A DNA stretch of 64,000 nt from Phymorhynchus buccinoides (GCA_017654935.2 CM065698.1:37379678-37443677), one strand, 5' to 3'. Positions 22,591 through 34,931 are shown, counted from the first letter of the stretch. Notes: generated by a model from the sequence alone, not told the origin. Program-made: numbers and translations.

Positions 22591-22871
22591 TGAGCACCAC
22601 TGTAAACATCCTCGTCACCCAGTTCTTTCCTGACCATTACATGGAGTACACAAGATCCAATCACTCTGCTAGCAGTGAGAATAAGAGGTACAACACAAAC
22701 TTGCCAGACTACCTGCACAATCGCCCTCAACAAGTTGTAAAGCAGTGCATGCAGTCATATGCTGCTGCTGCATATTACAAGTTATTAAACATTATCACAA
22801 TATCTCTCTCCGAAAGTAACGGAACTCGACGTTCGTCAATCACTGGAAGATCTTTTAAGGAAATAATGTAA
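22575..22871 (+). other. Exon-like open stretch, unknown
   Basis: A frame of about 95 residues follows the repeat and includes VNILVTQFFPDHYMEYTRSN and NLPDYLHNRPQQVVKQCMQS. Base composition is coding-like, but I recognise no family and no clear splice partner. It may be part of a host gene or a mobile element. Confidence 0.25.
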
Positions 22872-23091
22872 AGTTTTATCACGTTTTCCTCTTACCACTG
22901 CATCCTTCCAGCAAAACAAAATACCTCTCAGCCAAAATAGTAATGCTCCAGTAAATCTTGAAGGAGAAGGCATCAAATTTACAAACTTTTATAAACCCAA
23001 GTCAATTTTTATGGACTTTCAAGGTCTTGAAAATGGTCCCACAGTTTTTACAAACCTTTAAGGACCGTGTGAACCCTGGACAGAGAGCAAA

Positions 23092-25431
23092 ATGGCCGAC
23101 GTCGACAAGCTTGATATCAGTTTAAATGACGATGAAACGTTGCTATTTACTGACCTATGGGAGAAGTATCCTTGTCTTTGGAAATGTAGCGACAAGAGCT
23201 ACAAGAACAAAGTGGCTCGTCATACGGCTCTCCTAGAAATTTCCGAGGCCTTTGGCAGAGGATGGACCAATGGTGAGTTGAAATTTCTCGTATCATTGTC
23301 GATTCATATTTCATTCATTTCCAAATTACTTTGATTCATTCGTTTTGTTAGCTTTATTCAAATTTTTTAAAAACAAAATCAAGTTTGCAAGTTGTTTTTT
23401 TTGCTTCTCTAATTTGAAAGGAAAGTGCAACATGACAAGCACTGTCATCGACTCCTTGGCCTTCACACAGGCTATGCAAGTAGAACTTTTTTTTTTAGAG
23501 AGAGAGCACATAAATCAGTCCCAAAGTTCGCTGGATTGGAACAGATCTATAAATTCAGCAACTTTTAATCACTATCACTGCCAGGCAGTTCTGGTAGACG
23601 GATCAGTCACAGTGTCTTCATTTGGAAGCCCACACCAAGCAGCTGGCCCAGATCTACTACCGCACTCAATACAGGCAAGCCAGCTTCCTGCCACGCACCA
23701 TCAAGGCATGGAACAACCTTCCTGAGCAGGCTGTTGAGGCGGGGGACCTTGGGCACTTTTGTGTCTTGGGCCTCCAAATAACAATAACTCCATCCCCTTC
23801 CCTTATTTTATTTCAGTTCATTTTGTCTTTATTTTACTTTTCCCAATGATGCGGCATCACGTTGGGACCTGATTAGCGGGACCTGGCTGGCTGGGTCATT
23901 CCCTTGCTTGGCGCGGCATCACGTTGGGGACCGATTAGCGGGACCTGACTGGCTGGGCTAAGCTTTCTATTTTCTTCTTTTCCTCCTATGTACTTTCTTC
24001 TTCAAAATTCATTGTTTCGCGCAGATCCTCCCTAAAGTTTTACAGCGACATAATAGTCAAAAGTGACTGTGGTTGCTATACGGAAGGAAGGAAGGAAGGA
24101 AGGAAGGAAGCCTTCAAACAACCCCCTTTCAGCCCCCTGTTTCTACCTGCCTTCCCCCTCACACTTCTAAAAGTTCTATGACACACTCTAATCCAATCCT
24201 TCCCTTGCCCCATTAATATCTCGGACTACTGCTTCCCTACACCAATCCAAGATCACCCTCAGGCAATTCTAATTTAGCGCAGAACCTCTTAATTGACTGT
24301 CAGAATCTTCAGTACAACGAAGAAGAAGATTTGCTGATGTCAGTTTGTCACATCAGGTGTGCCCCAGGGGTCAGGGGTTCTTCCTACCCCATATCAACGA
24401 CCTGACTCGTTATGCGGCCCCGACATTGTTAAAAACTTCATTGTGCCGCAAGTGCTATCAGTAACAGCTCTAAACAAAACCGAAAGTGAACTAGTAATTT
24501 CCAGTCACGTTCTGGTTTGCCATTGTAGTAGTGTGTTGAGGGCTGGATATGGGCCTCGCAGCCCTTGTATTTTTCTTCTTTTTTTTATTTATGCTTTTAG
24601 TTTTTTTGGTGGTTTGCAAAATTTTCCTGTGCTGTAGAAGTATCTTTAAAAAATGGAATGGCCTGTATTTTTTTAACTTTTATTCATCATGATCAAATTC
24701 CAATTCTTTGACGGTAACCTAGCAACTATTACTAAGCCTAGGCTTAACCAACAAATTCTGTTGATCAAACATCAACAATGGCGCGAAAGTCTTGGTGTGT
24801 AGAAGAGAGTTGTGGGAATGCACTTTTTGTGCATTATGTGGTTTATCCCTCTCTTGATCAATCACAGTATTCACACACACACACACCTCTCTCACACACA
24901 TTCTATCTCACACACACGCGCGTACACACACAATGTATTATGCTATATAAAAACTGATGTTCATTAATGAAAACATGTGTCACATGTGTCCCATCATTGT
25001 GAGAATTGTCTCCTTACTTTCAGCAGCCATCGGACATGATTGTGTCCTATGAAGTCTGAAAACAATCTGAAGCTCTGTAGGCACATACATGTTTGGATGC
25101 AATTATATTTATACCAAGAATAATTCTAGTATACTATTTAGTATTACTTACCGGTACTTGTTGACTTGTTTTTATTTCAATTTGGCTGAATGTATTATGT
25201 GTTGAATTTTTATGTGTTTCAGTTGACGTCAACCACAAAATTGAGAGTCTGAAGTCCTACTTTAGAAGAAAGAAGAAGGCCCTTGGCAGCACTGGGTCAG
25301 CAGGGGGAAAGAAGCAGTGGTCATTTTACAACCGCATTGCATCATTTTTTGGCCAGTATGTGTACGACGGCAGCACCGTCACCGCTACCGAGTACCCTGG
25401 GGACGCCTTCAATGGCTTCACTTCTCTGGAT
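23092..25431 (+). CDS. MADF-domain (Myb/SANT-like) protein, two exons
   Basis: Exon 1 is 23092-23272 (ATG in ACAGAGAGCAAAATGGCC) and exon 2 is 25223-25431. The acceptor tatgtgtttcag and the phase (1) agree. The joined frame has the MADF pattern: an acidic start, then LWEKYPCLWKCSDKSYKNK, EISEAFGRGWTNG, and in exon 2 KIESLKSYFRRKKK with aromatic W and Y residues. MADF domains bind DNA, and proteins of this type are transcription regulators or the DNA-binding partners of Harbinger transposases. If the donor at 25432 is not used, the frame stops at 25452-25454. Later exons, if any, were not identified. Confidence 0.7.
23540..24330 (+). pseudogene. CR1/Jockey-like LINE 3' end
   Basis: A short frame contains QLAQIYYRTQYRQASFLPRT and AWNNLPEQAVEAG, a typical LINE RT C-terminus. 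It is followed by a 3' UTR with a repeated block GCGGCATCACGTTGGGACC...GGGACCTG (near 23850 and 23912), a (GGAA)n run at 24083-24108, and a GAAGAAGAAG tail at 24320. It lies in the MADF-gene intron. Confidence 0.65.
24345..24430 (+). pseudogene. Small RT motif remnant
   Basis: The sequence CAGGTGTGCCCCAGGGGTCA and on can be read as the LINE RT motif around 'GVPQGS' and, after a shift, HINDLT, the 'YINDL' element. Only about 25 codons remain. Confidence 0.4.
24440..25222. other. MADF-gene intron, remainder
   Basis: AT-rich, with CA repeats at 24865-24932, and no coding sequence seen. Confidence 0.4.
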
Positions 25432-26039
25432 GTATGCATCAAATTAGTTTTTTAAAGACCCACCATGTCATGTGTGAAAAGCTGCATGTTTCCTATGTTT
25501 TCCCTCTTCAGTGATGAGGATCTGGGCCGGTTTTCAGTCCGGCCAGACTAATTGATTTTCTCTGGGACTGATTGTTTTTCCTACCAGTCAGTCCTGGGAC
25601 TTATTGATTTTCAAAGCACCTGGTCCGGTCACTGACCACTTTTTTAGTTTCAAGTTGATTGCAAGACTATCATGGTCACCATGGTTTTTGTTTTTAATTT
25701 GAAGAGGTCAGCGTAAAAATTCTAGTGATTTTGGATTGAAATAAATAGCTTCCAAGTTGTTTCAGATGTGTTCTGAGTGCATCGGAAAAAATCTATTGCG
25801 AAAGATCTTCAGGACTCCTGGCTCTCAAATTAGGGTAAAGTGCGACAAATTTGTCTAGCAACGTTACTAAATATTGCGGGTTCGAGTTAGGAAAAAATGG
25901 GGCTTATTGGTTGTGAAAAGAACCGATTGATTTTGTGGTCAACCAGTCCCAGGAGTTATTGGTTACAAAAGCCAACATAATCACTGTATCTGTGATAAGA
26001 AATGTTAAAAGATCTCGAGGTAGAGAGGGAAAAGTCATG

Positions 26040-26130
26040 TGGCATGGTGGGTCTAGTTGAAGTGAGGTAGCACGTTCGCCTTGTATATGGTAGACCCGAG
26101 TTCGAACCTGGATACAGGGGATTTTCCCTC
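26040..26130 (+). repeat. tRNA-derived SINE-like head
   Basis: The sequence GGTGGGTCTAGTTGAAGTGA (A-box-like) is followed about 45 bases later by GAGTTCGAACC (B-box-like). The spacing suits an RNA polymerase III promoter. A proper cloverleaf and 3' end are missing, so it is a SINE remnant and not a tRNA gene. Confidence 0.45.
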
Positions 26131-26673
26131 TGACTTTGCACTAGGCCGTATTTATAAAATAAATAATGGTCTGAACATGGAGTCTTTCAGGTGTGTCATT
26201 TGGTCAAAATGTACCCCCTTCCTCCCTTCCTTTCTGTCAGTCACACAAACACAGCGTGCAATGATTTTTTATAAAAGGGTGGTGCGCCTCCGGCTGGTTT
26301 TCCAGTCAATTTTTTCTTTTACCGATAGTGTGCTACATTCCAGTTAACGTGATCCTTGTTAGGCAAAATTAAAAAAAAAGGTTTGTTTCCGGTTTCGCGA
26401 CCGACCCTAGTTTTGGGCTGCCGATCCTAAACTTTTTTTTGGGACCAATGAGGGATTTAAAAAAAAAAAATCAATATAACGAAAGCAGTGTTCCCGATTC
26501 CGCAAGTATGTGTGTCACGGCCGTCAATGACGTATAAGTTACTAAAATTGACGCAAAAATTAATCACCCAGTGCATCAGTTTGACGTATATTAAAAAATA
26601 AAATAAAAAAGAATCAGCCAGCTGCTCATAATAATTCATGGAAGTCGGTCACCGGCAACTTTCAGTTTCATCC

Positions 26674-28975
26674 AAGATGGCCGCTAATGAAGGATCATCT
26701 GCCTCGAGTGCCATTGCAAAACTTTTTTCTGAAACAATAGATTTTCATTATGAGGAAATAACTGCTGCAGTTACTGATTATTTCGGCGAACCTTCTGAAC
26801 GTGAACCAGATGACGTTGAAAGCGACAGGAAAATTGTTATGCCGAGAATGCCACAGGTAAGCTAAACACTGGGGAGGGGGTTTACACTGTTCTGACTCTA
26901 CATAGGATAGGCCCCTAGATCTAGTGTCATACTCATTGGCGTAACCATCTTATTCACAACTATGTGTAGATCTGCTCAGTGTTCTTCTTCCATTTACTAG
27001 TTACCAAAGTCATAGTTGACCATTATTGCAGTGTTTTTTGTTTGCTGTCATGTTTACATTGTTAATCCAAATTGTTTGCTTGTAGGTTTTGTTTTTGTTT
27101 TTAAAAAAGCCCTTCTCTCAAAGTGACATAGGCATTCTGCTTTTCAATGAAATTGCCCTACGTTAATGCTCTCTCTCTCTCTCTCTCCTACTTAAGGTGT
27201 CTGTCTCCCCACTCTCCCTCCCCAGGCATGGGAATTAGAGAAGACAAAAAAGACTGAAAAGTGGGGTCTGGAAGCAGGCATAGGAACAAGGAATAAAAAA
27301 AAACAACTGAAAACCGTGTATGTTGGGATACAGCCCCCAGAAAATGAAGCTTCTTCTGTTATCTAAGCCTTAAAAACAGTATTAGAGATAAGACTGATAT
27401 ATTTAGTTCATGTTGCATTCATTTATAACCAATACCTCAAGTTTTACTCATTGGGCTTTTTAAATTTTTTATCATAAATGTCCTCTTGGACCATCAAAAA
27501 AGCTGAAACTTGCAAAAAAAGACTGAAGAGGACCATCAAAAAAGCTGAAATCAGCCAAAAGACTGACAATTTCCATGCCTGCTCCCCTACCATACCAACA
27601 AAATATCACCCAACTCTTCCCTCCCCCCTCCCCAATACATACACACACCTCATTTCCTAAGTCATACACTTATTTCTGTCCTTATTGTGTTGCATTTCAG
27701 ATGATGTTCACTTCCAAAAGATGAAATATGCTTTCACAAAAAGTGGAAAGGGGGCACCTCCAAAAATTGATCGGCAGCCATTTAGCAACAAGTTGGCTTT
27801 GCAGCTAGAACTCTTGCGTATGGAAACAGGGAAGTTATGGGAAGACATTGAATCTTTTTCCCAAAGACTGTTACTGGTGATCCTTTGTGTGGATTGAACT
27901 TGAAAACTGAAATTGAGGCAGTTGTCAAGGAAGCATTCAGAATTTCGAAAGGTGATGGCAATGCTTTTCAAGATTTTCTCGCAGTGGATTCAGGTACTTG
28001 CATAATGGGCAGGAACGTTGGATTCTACCTTATCAAGCACAGAATAATGAGACAACATCTGCTGAATCCTGACATGTTGAAAGAACTACAGCCCCCACCT
28101 GATTTTGTTAATGGCATGGTCATTGATCTGGTACCCTTTTCCAACAAACATAAAGATATGACTCTCAAAAACAAGACAAGTTTTTTGCTTCCTTGGTGGG
28201 GACATCTCTGAACTGACTCAGATCGAGGATGCAAGGAAAAGGGTGGAGAGAAAATAAAAAATAATGGAGATATTGAGGCAGCATGGGGGACCTTGCCAAA
28301 CATGTGCAGATGTGGCCAAGCTTCTGAGGTACTACCCCAACAATTCTGACAAAGTCAAGGGCCTGAAAGCAGAAGTCATGTACAGAAAGTTTGTCTTGGG
28401 GAGATCGCATGAGCTGCTGAAGGCAACGGCAAAGCTGCCTGAACTTGTTGCGAACCTGAAACAGTACTTGAGAGAGCAGGAGGGAGACACCACTGAGCCT
28501 GAACCAGCAGATGACCAGATGGAGCTGTTACAACATCGTCCTAAAAGAAGACGTCAATGCTCAGAATCAGCTTCTGCCTCAGAATCAGATGAAGCTGAAG
28601 AAGAACTTCAAGGCGGTGAGAACACTGGAGAAGAGACTGAAAATGATGATCCTGTGGACATTCCCAAGCTCTCCTTTGAAGGATTGGCAGGAGGAATGCG
28701 AGTCCTTGTAGCGTATGAAGAGGAATGCTATGTTGGAGAAGTCCTTCAGCCAATTAACAAGGAGCGCGCCATGGTCACATTCATGAGCAAGTGTCTGTTC
28801 AAAAACGATATATAAGTGGCCAGAGAGAGACGAAACAGATGAGGTCCATTCCATGTTTGTGATTGCCTCAGACTTTCATACGAGTTCAAACACCAATGGG
28901 CGGACATGGACTCTGACGGATGTGGCATCTTTACAGCGACGCTATGCACAGTACAAGAAACTATACTTTGAATGA
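26674..28975 (+). pseudogene. Uncharacterised gene with acidic middle and Tudor/SH3-like C-terminus, broken
   Basis: A first exon (26674-26856) starts MAANEGSSASSAIAKLFSET and ends at a GTAAGC donor. Later coding stretches are 27701-28200 and 28264-28975. The second has a frameshift near 27880. The third codes for LRQHGGPCQTCADVAKLLRY, an acidic Glu/Ser stretch, a small beta-rich segment RVLVAYEEECYVGEVLQP and, after a two-base shift near 28808, a KWPERDETDEV motif and a stop at 28973. A VGEV...KWP arrangement ends several uncharacterised invertebrate proteins. Exon 1 ends in phase 0 but the next frame needs phase 1, so an exon is missing or the gene is dead. The function is unknown. Confidence 0.45.
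27230..27500 (+). repeat. Intact copy of the 20.1-kb repeat
   Basis: This is the continuous version of the repeat interrupted at 20322. It runs GGAATTAGAGAAGACAAAAA, then GGGATACAGCCCCCAGAAAA, to CCTCTTGGACCATCAAAAAA. It lies in a putative intron of the gene at 26674. Confidence 0.8.
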
Positions 28976-29608
28976 CTCACAAAACAGTTGGTATGAAATG
29001 GTGTCCTGCATTCTGTTACATCTTTTTCCTGTTCAAACTTATTAAGTGAATGTCACATCAACAAAATAGTAAAGGTAGAAAGCAGTATATGGGAACAGGG
29101 GTGGTGGTGGTGGTGAGGGGGGGGGAGGGGGAAAGGGGGGTATGTGACATACATTCAAACATAGTCAAGTTGCATCTTGTTTTGTAGCTTTTGGTTTGGT
29201 GAGAAATTACATGTACCACTTTATTTTATTAGAATATCTTAAAAAATGAATGAATTATGCCTTTTTTAAGGTTTTCGCAGTTTCTGCCACGTGCGTTTTT
29301 GACACGATAAGCCATGTTTAAGAGATCATATATTCAAAACTATGCAATCAAACCATCTGAAAAAAATTAGTCCTAAACTATACATCAATGTAACTAAGCT
29401 CCATTATTTTCAGGCTTCTATCCTTTTAACTTTTTGTACAATGGAGGTCCAAACTAGCTACATCATTCAATTTGCCAAAAACGGGTCTAAAAAGCGACAT
29501 TTTTGACATTTTTTAAACTGCCATAACTTTTCAACCAATGGACATAGAAGCATAATTGTTTGTGTGGCTTGTTTGGATTGAAAAGATCTATCAAGCTATT
29601 GCATTTTT
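28976..29608. other. Gene-free stretch
   Basis: There is a GGT/G-rich run at 29098-29140 and otherwise AT-rich sequence. Nothing else is recognised. Confidence 0.4.
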
Positions 29609-29639
29609 ATGCACAGTGCCTATAATGGGTTTTTTTCAA

Positions 29640-29915
29640 AAATGGGCTGCCTGACCAGGGTCTTGATACTGACTGACCAGCAGCTCAGCTGTAAGTTGAA
29701 ATCCATTTCTTTGAAAAATAGTGTAAAGCGTCCCCAAGGAGAAGAAAGACTGAATCTGTTTCTATCTGCATGTCTTGATTTTGCCACAAAGCCAGCAATC
29801 CAGCAACGGCCACCACCGGATTTGCATCATTCTGACAGCATTAAACTAGCATTGCAGGATGCTCAACATTATTCCCTGTTGTATGCTGCATTCAACAGGT
29901 TATACTTTCAGTTCG
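29640..29915 (+). other. Exon-like open stretch, unknown
   Basis: A frame of about 95 residues has coding-like composition, with RPQGEERLNLFLSACLDFAT and SIKLALQDAQHYSLLYAAFN. It is cut at about 29916 by the 3' end of a LINE. It might be an upstream exon of the gene at 32199-33477, but no phase-matched junction is proven. Confidence 0.25.
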
Positions 29916-29916
29916 A

Positions 29917-31411
29917 TTTGATGTTTATAGCCCCATCAACTGCTATGGCCATTTCAGGGCTGTCACCACGTCAAAATTTGAGCACATAAGATCACAGTTT
30001 AAAATCCGACCACGTGATATCACAGTTAAAAATATACAATTAAAAGCGTAAAGATTAGAAACAAGTTAAAAAAGGGATTAAAATTAAGTTGTGTATAAAA
30101 ACCTTACACAGTTAAAAGCTTACAATTGATGTTTTAAAACTTAACACGACTTTTTATATCTTATCAAAAATATTCGCTTCTTTTAAAAAACTGAAAATCA
30201 TGTCTGGCGGCTCATCACGGAACAACACCTTCATTGATTCTGCCGTGTAGTATTTTCTTCTGGTGTCATAGAGGTCCCAACAATCAAGGAGAATGTGTTC
30301 GATAGAGACACAAGCGTCGCAGGGCACACAGTAGGGAGGGTCTTCTCCCTTCAACAGAAACGCATGCGTAAAGTGTGAGTGTCCCGTGTGTAACAGACCC
30401 AAGACAGTTACTTCCTTCCGGCTGCCAGCAGCTGGAGGAAGACGTTCCTTCAAGTTTGGACATACAGAGTGGAGTTTATTATCCTCCAGCAGGTTCCACT
30501 CCTCCTGCCACAGACTGAGATTAGTGAGAACGTGAGTTGCGACCTTTGATTTCATGTCGGAAGATGGAATGAGACATATGTCTTTACGGTCTTTCACGGC
30601 GTCCCTGGCCAGGCGGTCCACCTCCTCATTCCCCCGGATACCGACGTGACCAGGGACCCATGCCAGACGAATGTCATACCCTCTAGATTTCAAGCTGGTG
30701 AAGAGATCAATTTAAAAAAAAAAGATCAGGATGGTTAAGATTTCGAGCCGAAATGGCTTCCAATGCAGAAAGAGTCTGTGCAAATCAAAAACTTTTCCTC
30801 ATCAGACTCTCGGATCATTTTTAGAGCAAGGACAAGGGCGGTGAGTTCAGCCGTGTATACAGAGCTTTCATTCGGGATATGTTTAGAAGAATTTAGTCCG
30901 GATGAAGGGATGTATGCAGCAGAGGCGACGCCTTCTTCAGATTTGGAACCGTCACTGAAAACCTTTTTATGTTTGGGAAGTTTGGAACACATTTAGAAAA
31001 ACATCTGTTTGTAGGCTAAAGAACTGGTGGAGTTTTTCCGGAAAGAGGCAAGGTCAAATTTGATTTCAGGGGACGATAGTGTCCATGGCGGCTTTTCTGG
31101 AAATTTGGAAGAGTCTGATATCACTCCAATGTCAATGTGTGCCTCTTCCAGGTGAGGGAGGACACGAATGCCCAGAGGTGGAATACAGGCAGGGTTATCC
31201 TCATATTTTTTCTGAAAGGGGGGATTCATGACACACTCGTAAGCAGGATTGTTTGGTTCGGAATAGAGCTGTAAATAATAGTTCATGGATAGCTTGAGTC
31301 TCCGGTGGGAAAGAGACGGTTCGTTTGCTTCTGCATATAGACTGTGAACAGGTGTCGTGCGAAAAGCACCAAGACAAAGGCACAGGCCCTGATGATCTAT
31401 ACAGATGGAGA
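29917..31411 (-). mobile_element. I/Nimb-type LINE with RNase H, 5'-truncated
   Basis: Read on the minus strand, the element starts inside the RT C-terminal region (31411-30993). It then gives an RNase H N-terminal half (30992-30735: FSDGSKSEEGVASAAY, TAELTALVLALKM, LICTDSF) and a C-terminal half (30693-30154: LAWVPGHVGIRGNEEVDRLA). It ends with a Cys/His segment and the 3' terminus with GACGTGGTGACAGCCCTGAA. The RNase H carries the expected Asp, Glu, Asp and His/Asp positions but is split by frame breaks near 30700 and 30993. RNase H inside ORF2 places it in the I group. It is no longer autonomous. Confidence 0.8.
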
Positions 31412-31429
31412 AGTTTTCTTGATTGATTG

Positions 31430-32072
31430 ATGTTGTTTATAGCCCCGTCGCCTGCTACGGCCATGTCAGGGCTGTCACCACGTCAAACTTTGAGCACATG
31501 ATATCACACTTTAAAATCCGACCACGTGTTATCATAGTTAAAAATATACAATTAAAAACGTAAAGATTTTAAACAAAAGTTAAAAAAAGGGATTAAAATT
31601 TAGTCGTGTATAAAAACCTTACACAGTTAAAAGCTTACAATTTATGTTTTAAAACTTAACACGACTTTTTATACATTATTCAAAATATTCACTTCTTTTA
31701 AGAAACTAAAAATCATGTCTGGCGGCACATCACGGACAACACCTTCATTGATTCTGCTGTGTAGTATTTTCTTCTGGTGTCATAGAGGTCCCAACAATCA
31801 AGGAGAATGTGTTCGATTGGGACACAAGTGTCGAAAGGCACACAGTAGGGAGGGTCTTCTCCCTTCAACAGAAACGCATGCGTAAAGTGCGAGTGTCCCG
31901 TGTGTAACTGACCCAAGACAGTTTCTTCCTTCCGGCTGCCAGCAGCCGGAGGAAGACATTCCTTCAAGTTTGGACATACAGAGTGGAGATCCTCCAGCAG
32001 GTTCCACTCCTCCTGCCACAGACTGAAAACGTGAGTTGGCGACCTTAGATTTCATGTCGGAAGATGGATCAG
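31430..32072 (-). mobile_element. Second copy of the RNase H-LINE 3' end
   Basis: The same 3' terminus and the segment GLLHTGHSHFTHAFLLKGED (here with QLHTG) are found on the minus strand, reaching only to about 32070. It lies head-to-tail with the previous copy, so two insertions stacked or a tandem duplication occurred. Confidence 0.8.
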
Positions 32073-32198
32073 TCCATTAATTCTAAATGCTACAGCACCA
32101 AACAAAACTTGATTATGTCTCTGAGATTGACATATTGATGATTTTTTGGCAGAAAATGTTGCATACATAAAATAAAATAAAGGTTTTCATGTGTCCAG

Positions 32199-33477
32199 GT
32201 CTACAGCAGGGGCTGTACAAGAAGCACGGGGCCATCATGGCATATCTAATATGCCAAAGGAATGGGTCCAAGCCAAACTTGCTGTCGTTCGCATGCTACA
32301 AACACTTTGTTGGTGAACAGGTGGAGAAGTATAACATATGCCATGTGCCTGATGACACACTACAGTTAAAGCTGACCAAGGTTTGATGCTCTTTATGAAA
32401 TTGAGATTCTACTACATCTACGTTTTACTAAGGAGCTATTTGAAGGAGTATAACAGAATGGATATAATGGAACAAATGTCCTAAAACACAATTTTGTATG
32501 AGAAAACCACAACAGACATTCTTAGTTGTCTCACACCACATTAAAATTTGAATGTTGTCGATCAAGAGAGACCGAAATAGGAGTTATTATCACAAGCTTT
32601 CTTTTTGTATGTTCCAGATCAGTGAAGCAACTACAGACGGTGCATTTGTTGACGCTTGTAATGATCTTGATGCCCTTTTGTACCTCACTGGAATGCAGAA
32701 CTTCAGTCAACGGGTGGAATACAAGGACCTCATTCTGAATGCCTTTACGCAACGACTTTGTGGAGATGCCTTAAATGAAGCTGTGGCACAGTAAGTTCAT
32801 TCACAGATGGTCATAATGGACATTCAATGTTTAGCAAAATAAGGGGGGAAATGTAAATAGGAGATTATTATAATTTTATGATGGTTGAAGTCAATAGAAC
32901 CAAAACAGAGGCTGCTTTTCACTGTCCTCAAAGACATAAACATTCAGCCTGCAGATCAGGAGAAGATCCCAGTCAGTGTCAAACTGGACAGGAAGCTGAC
33001 ATGGCCCCCTCAAATCACCTCCATGCTGAGCAAAGCAGTGAGAAAGATGGAAACAGATAAACAAAGGAGAACAACTCTTTTGTCCGATGTTTATAATAAT
33101 CCACAAGATTTCTTTAATCAACACCAAATAATATTGCAGCAAAGCATCAAATTTATCATATTTAAGGTCAAGATGAAAAGCGTTTGTGCGCTACTTAGCG
33201 CCATATTATATTATATACGTCGGTGGCAAGTACTGAAGCATTATAGAGGACGTATAATGTCGTAAGCACTGAAGAGGTTAAGGAAATGATAATGATATCC
33301 TGTCATAGTGCATCCAGGCAAGTATGGCATAATTATATTTTAATATAATAATTCTCAAAGTCGGGATATTCTTTTTAATTTTTAAGTTTGTCTCAAAATT
33401 ATAACCTTTCTTTCAGAACAAGGCAAGCTGGAAAACATCCTAACCTTGGTGACTGGGAGCCATCAGATCCCTCCTAG
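32199..33477 (+). CDS. 3' exons of an unknown multi-exon gene
   Basis: Three exons fit in phase: 32199-32380 (ends phase 0), 32618-32790 (ends phase 2) and 33417-33477 with a TAG stop. Acceptors are tgtgtccag, tatgttccag and tttctttcag, and donors GTTTGA and GTAAGT. The joined tail reads through KHGAIMAYLICQRNGSKPNL, ISEATTDGAFVDACNDLDAL and ends WEPSDPS. I do not recognise the family. Three matching splice junctions argue for a real gene or a spliced transposon gene whose 5' part lies upstream. Confidence 0.5.
32885..33060 (+). pseudogene. LINE RT thumb fragment in intron
   Basis: The frame has SVKLDRKLTWPPQITSMLSK followed by AVRKM, the 'LGV-x-LDRKLTW' thumb region of LINE reverse transcriptases. 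It sits in the last intron of the previous gene. Confidence 0.6.
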
Positions 33478-33774
33478 TGGCTTTTAGTAAGGAGGGAAAG
33501 ATACAAGCATATTTCCGTCCTATCCTAGAAGGCCAAAGTTTTCGGATGGTTGGGGGTTGAAGGGAGGTGGGTGTTAGTGTGTTGTGTTATGATTATATGC
33601 AATGCATTCTCTAATGTGTTCATGTTCATGGTGAGGATACGTGAGTAGTATATGAGGTATGAATTGAGTCCGATTCTTATCTCCTCCTCCCATCTAAGAG
33701 GGAAATAGGGGGGGGGATCAGGGAGGAGCAGAGACGTCATAATCCGATAAGGGTGACATCATAATCCGATAAGG

Positions 33775-34140
33775 GTGACGTGTGTGTGTGTGTGTGCGGA
33801 AACGCGAAAAAACATATTTGGTGGTGCTATGAGTGTATGCATCGACATGTGCGGGGGCTAGAACTAGTAGAAGATGATCAGAGAGAGAGAGAGAGATCGC
33901 TTGCCATAGGTTCAATTGACTGAGCTTTTCCTGTTTATGCGTGCGTTTGTTGTGATCTAGTACGTAGTAGGGTAATAGCACATTGTCCTCCATCTCCATC
34001 AATAAATTATTTAAATGCTGAAGCTCAAGAAAACATAGATCAAATATGGAGGTCACGCTCACTTTGTTACTAATGTTAGTGAAGATCATGAATAATGAAG
34101 AAGATTAAGATTATAGCCCCGTCGACAACTAAATTTGTCA
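33775..34140 (+). repeat. Dispersed repeat, copy 2 (uninterrupted LINE target)
   Basis: The order is a TG run, a short GA run at 33883-33897, CTTGCCATAGGTTCAATTGA, TAATAGCACATTGTCCTCCA, ATCTCCATCAATAAATTATT and AGGTCACGCTCACTTTG, then a trace of the LINE 3' end. This copy has no insertion at ACATTGTCCTCC, whereas the copy at 45.0/51.5 kb does. Confidence 0.85.
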
Positions 34141-34199
34141 CTTACTGGGATTTGGCAGGGAAAGGTTAAACCTCCATTTGGACAGTATCATTAAGATTA

Positions 34200-34925
34200 A
34201 AATAATAGCCCCATCGACAGGACAGTATCATGCTGTGTTTTCTGAAGAAATGAATACTGGGTACTTTGAATAGGTTGTGCAGTGTTTTGAATACTACTGT
34301 GATCATTGATTGAGCGCTATTGTTTATAAGGGCCGTAGCTTTCAGTAGATACAAGTATCAATTTTCATTTCGATTAATTGACTAGGCCCCAACTCTACTT
34401 TCGTAGTTTCCCACGATAGAATTCGTCAATTCTCGTTCAGTTTCCCTTCTTTAAGACTACTATTTTTTTAAAGGCAATTTTGTGCTTTAGGTTAAGTTTT
34501 TTATTTCCTTAAAAGTTGCCAGACAGAATCGTATACTAAAAACGAGTCCATCTTACAAGTTTTGTTCCATAGCTATTACGCTTTCAGGCGTGAGGCGAGT
34601 TTGAAAATCACTGAATAAGTATGTCAGTGCCAGCGCCGATTCAACACGGACTGTGTAGTCTCCATTAAAGAAGCAGGCGAAAGCTGACCTCGGCTCAGAA
34701 AAGTAGGCCAAAATCTCGGTCAGCTAGGCCTACTCTGTGTTTCTGTTTTTGTCTGACACTCGCCCTGTCTCTGTCTATGCATGGTGTGGGTGTGTAAATG
34801 AAAGGGCATGGTGCAAAGAAGCTATTGTAGCTTACCCTTTAATAATCCTCAATAAAAAAAATATTCCCTCTCTCTCTCTCTCTTAGTCTGCGTGTATGCA
34901 ATTGCCTAAGTCAGGAAGATAAGAC
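34200..34925. other. Gene-free stretch
   Basis: AT-rich sequence with no recognisable gene. (TC)n stands at 34867-34883. Confidence 0.4.
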
Positions 34926-34931
34926 AGATAG

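Noticed and set aside
26040..26130. tRNA gene
   Set aside because: A- and B-box-like strings exist, but a cloverleaf with paired acceptor ends could not be drawn. A SINE head is more likely.
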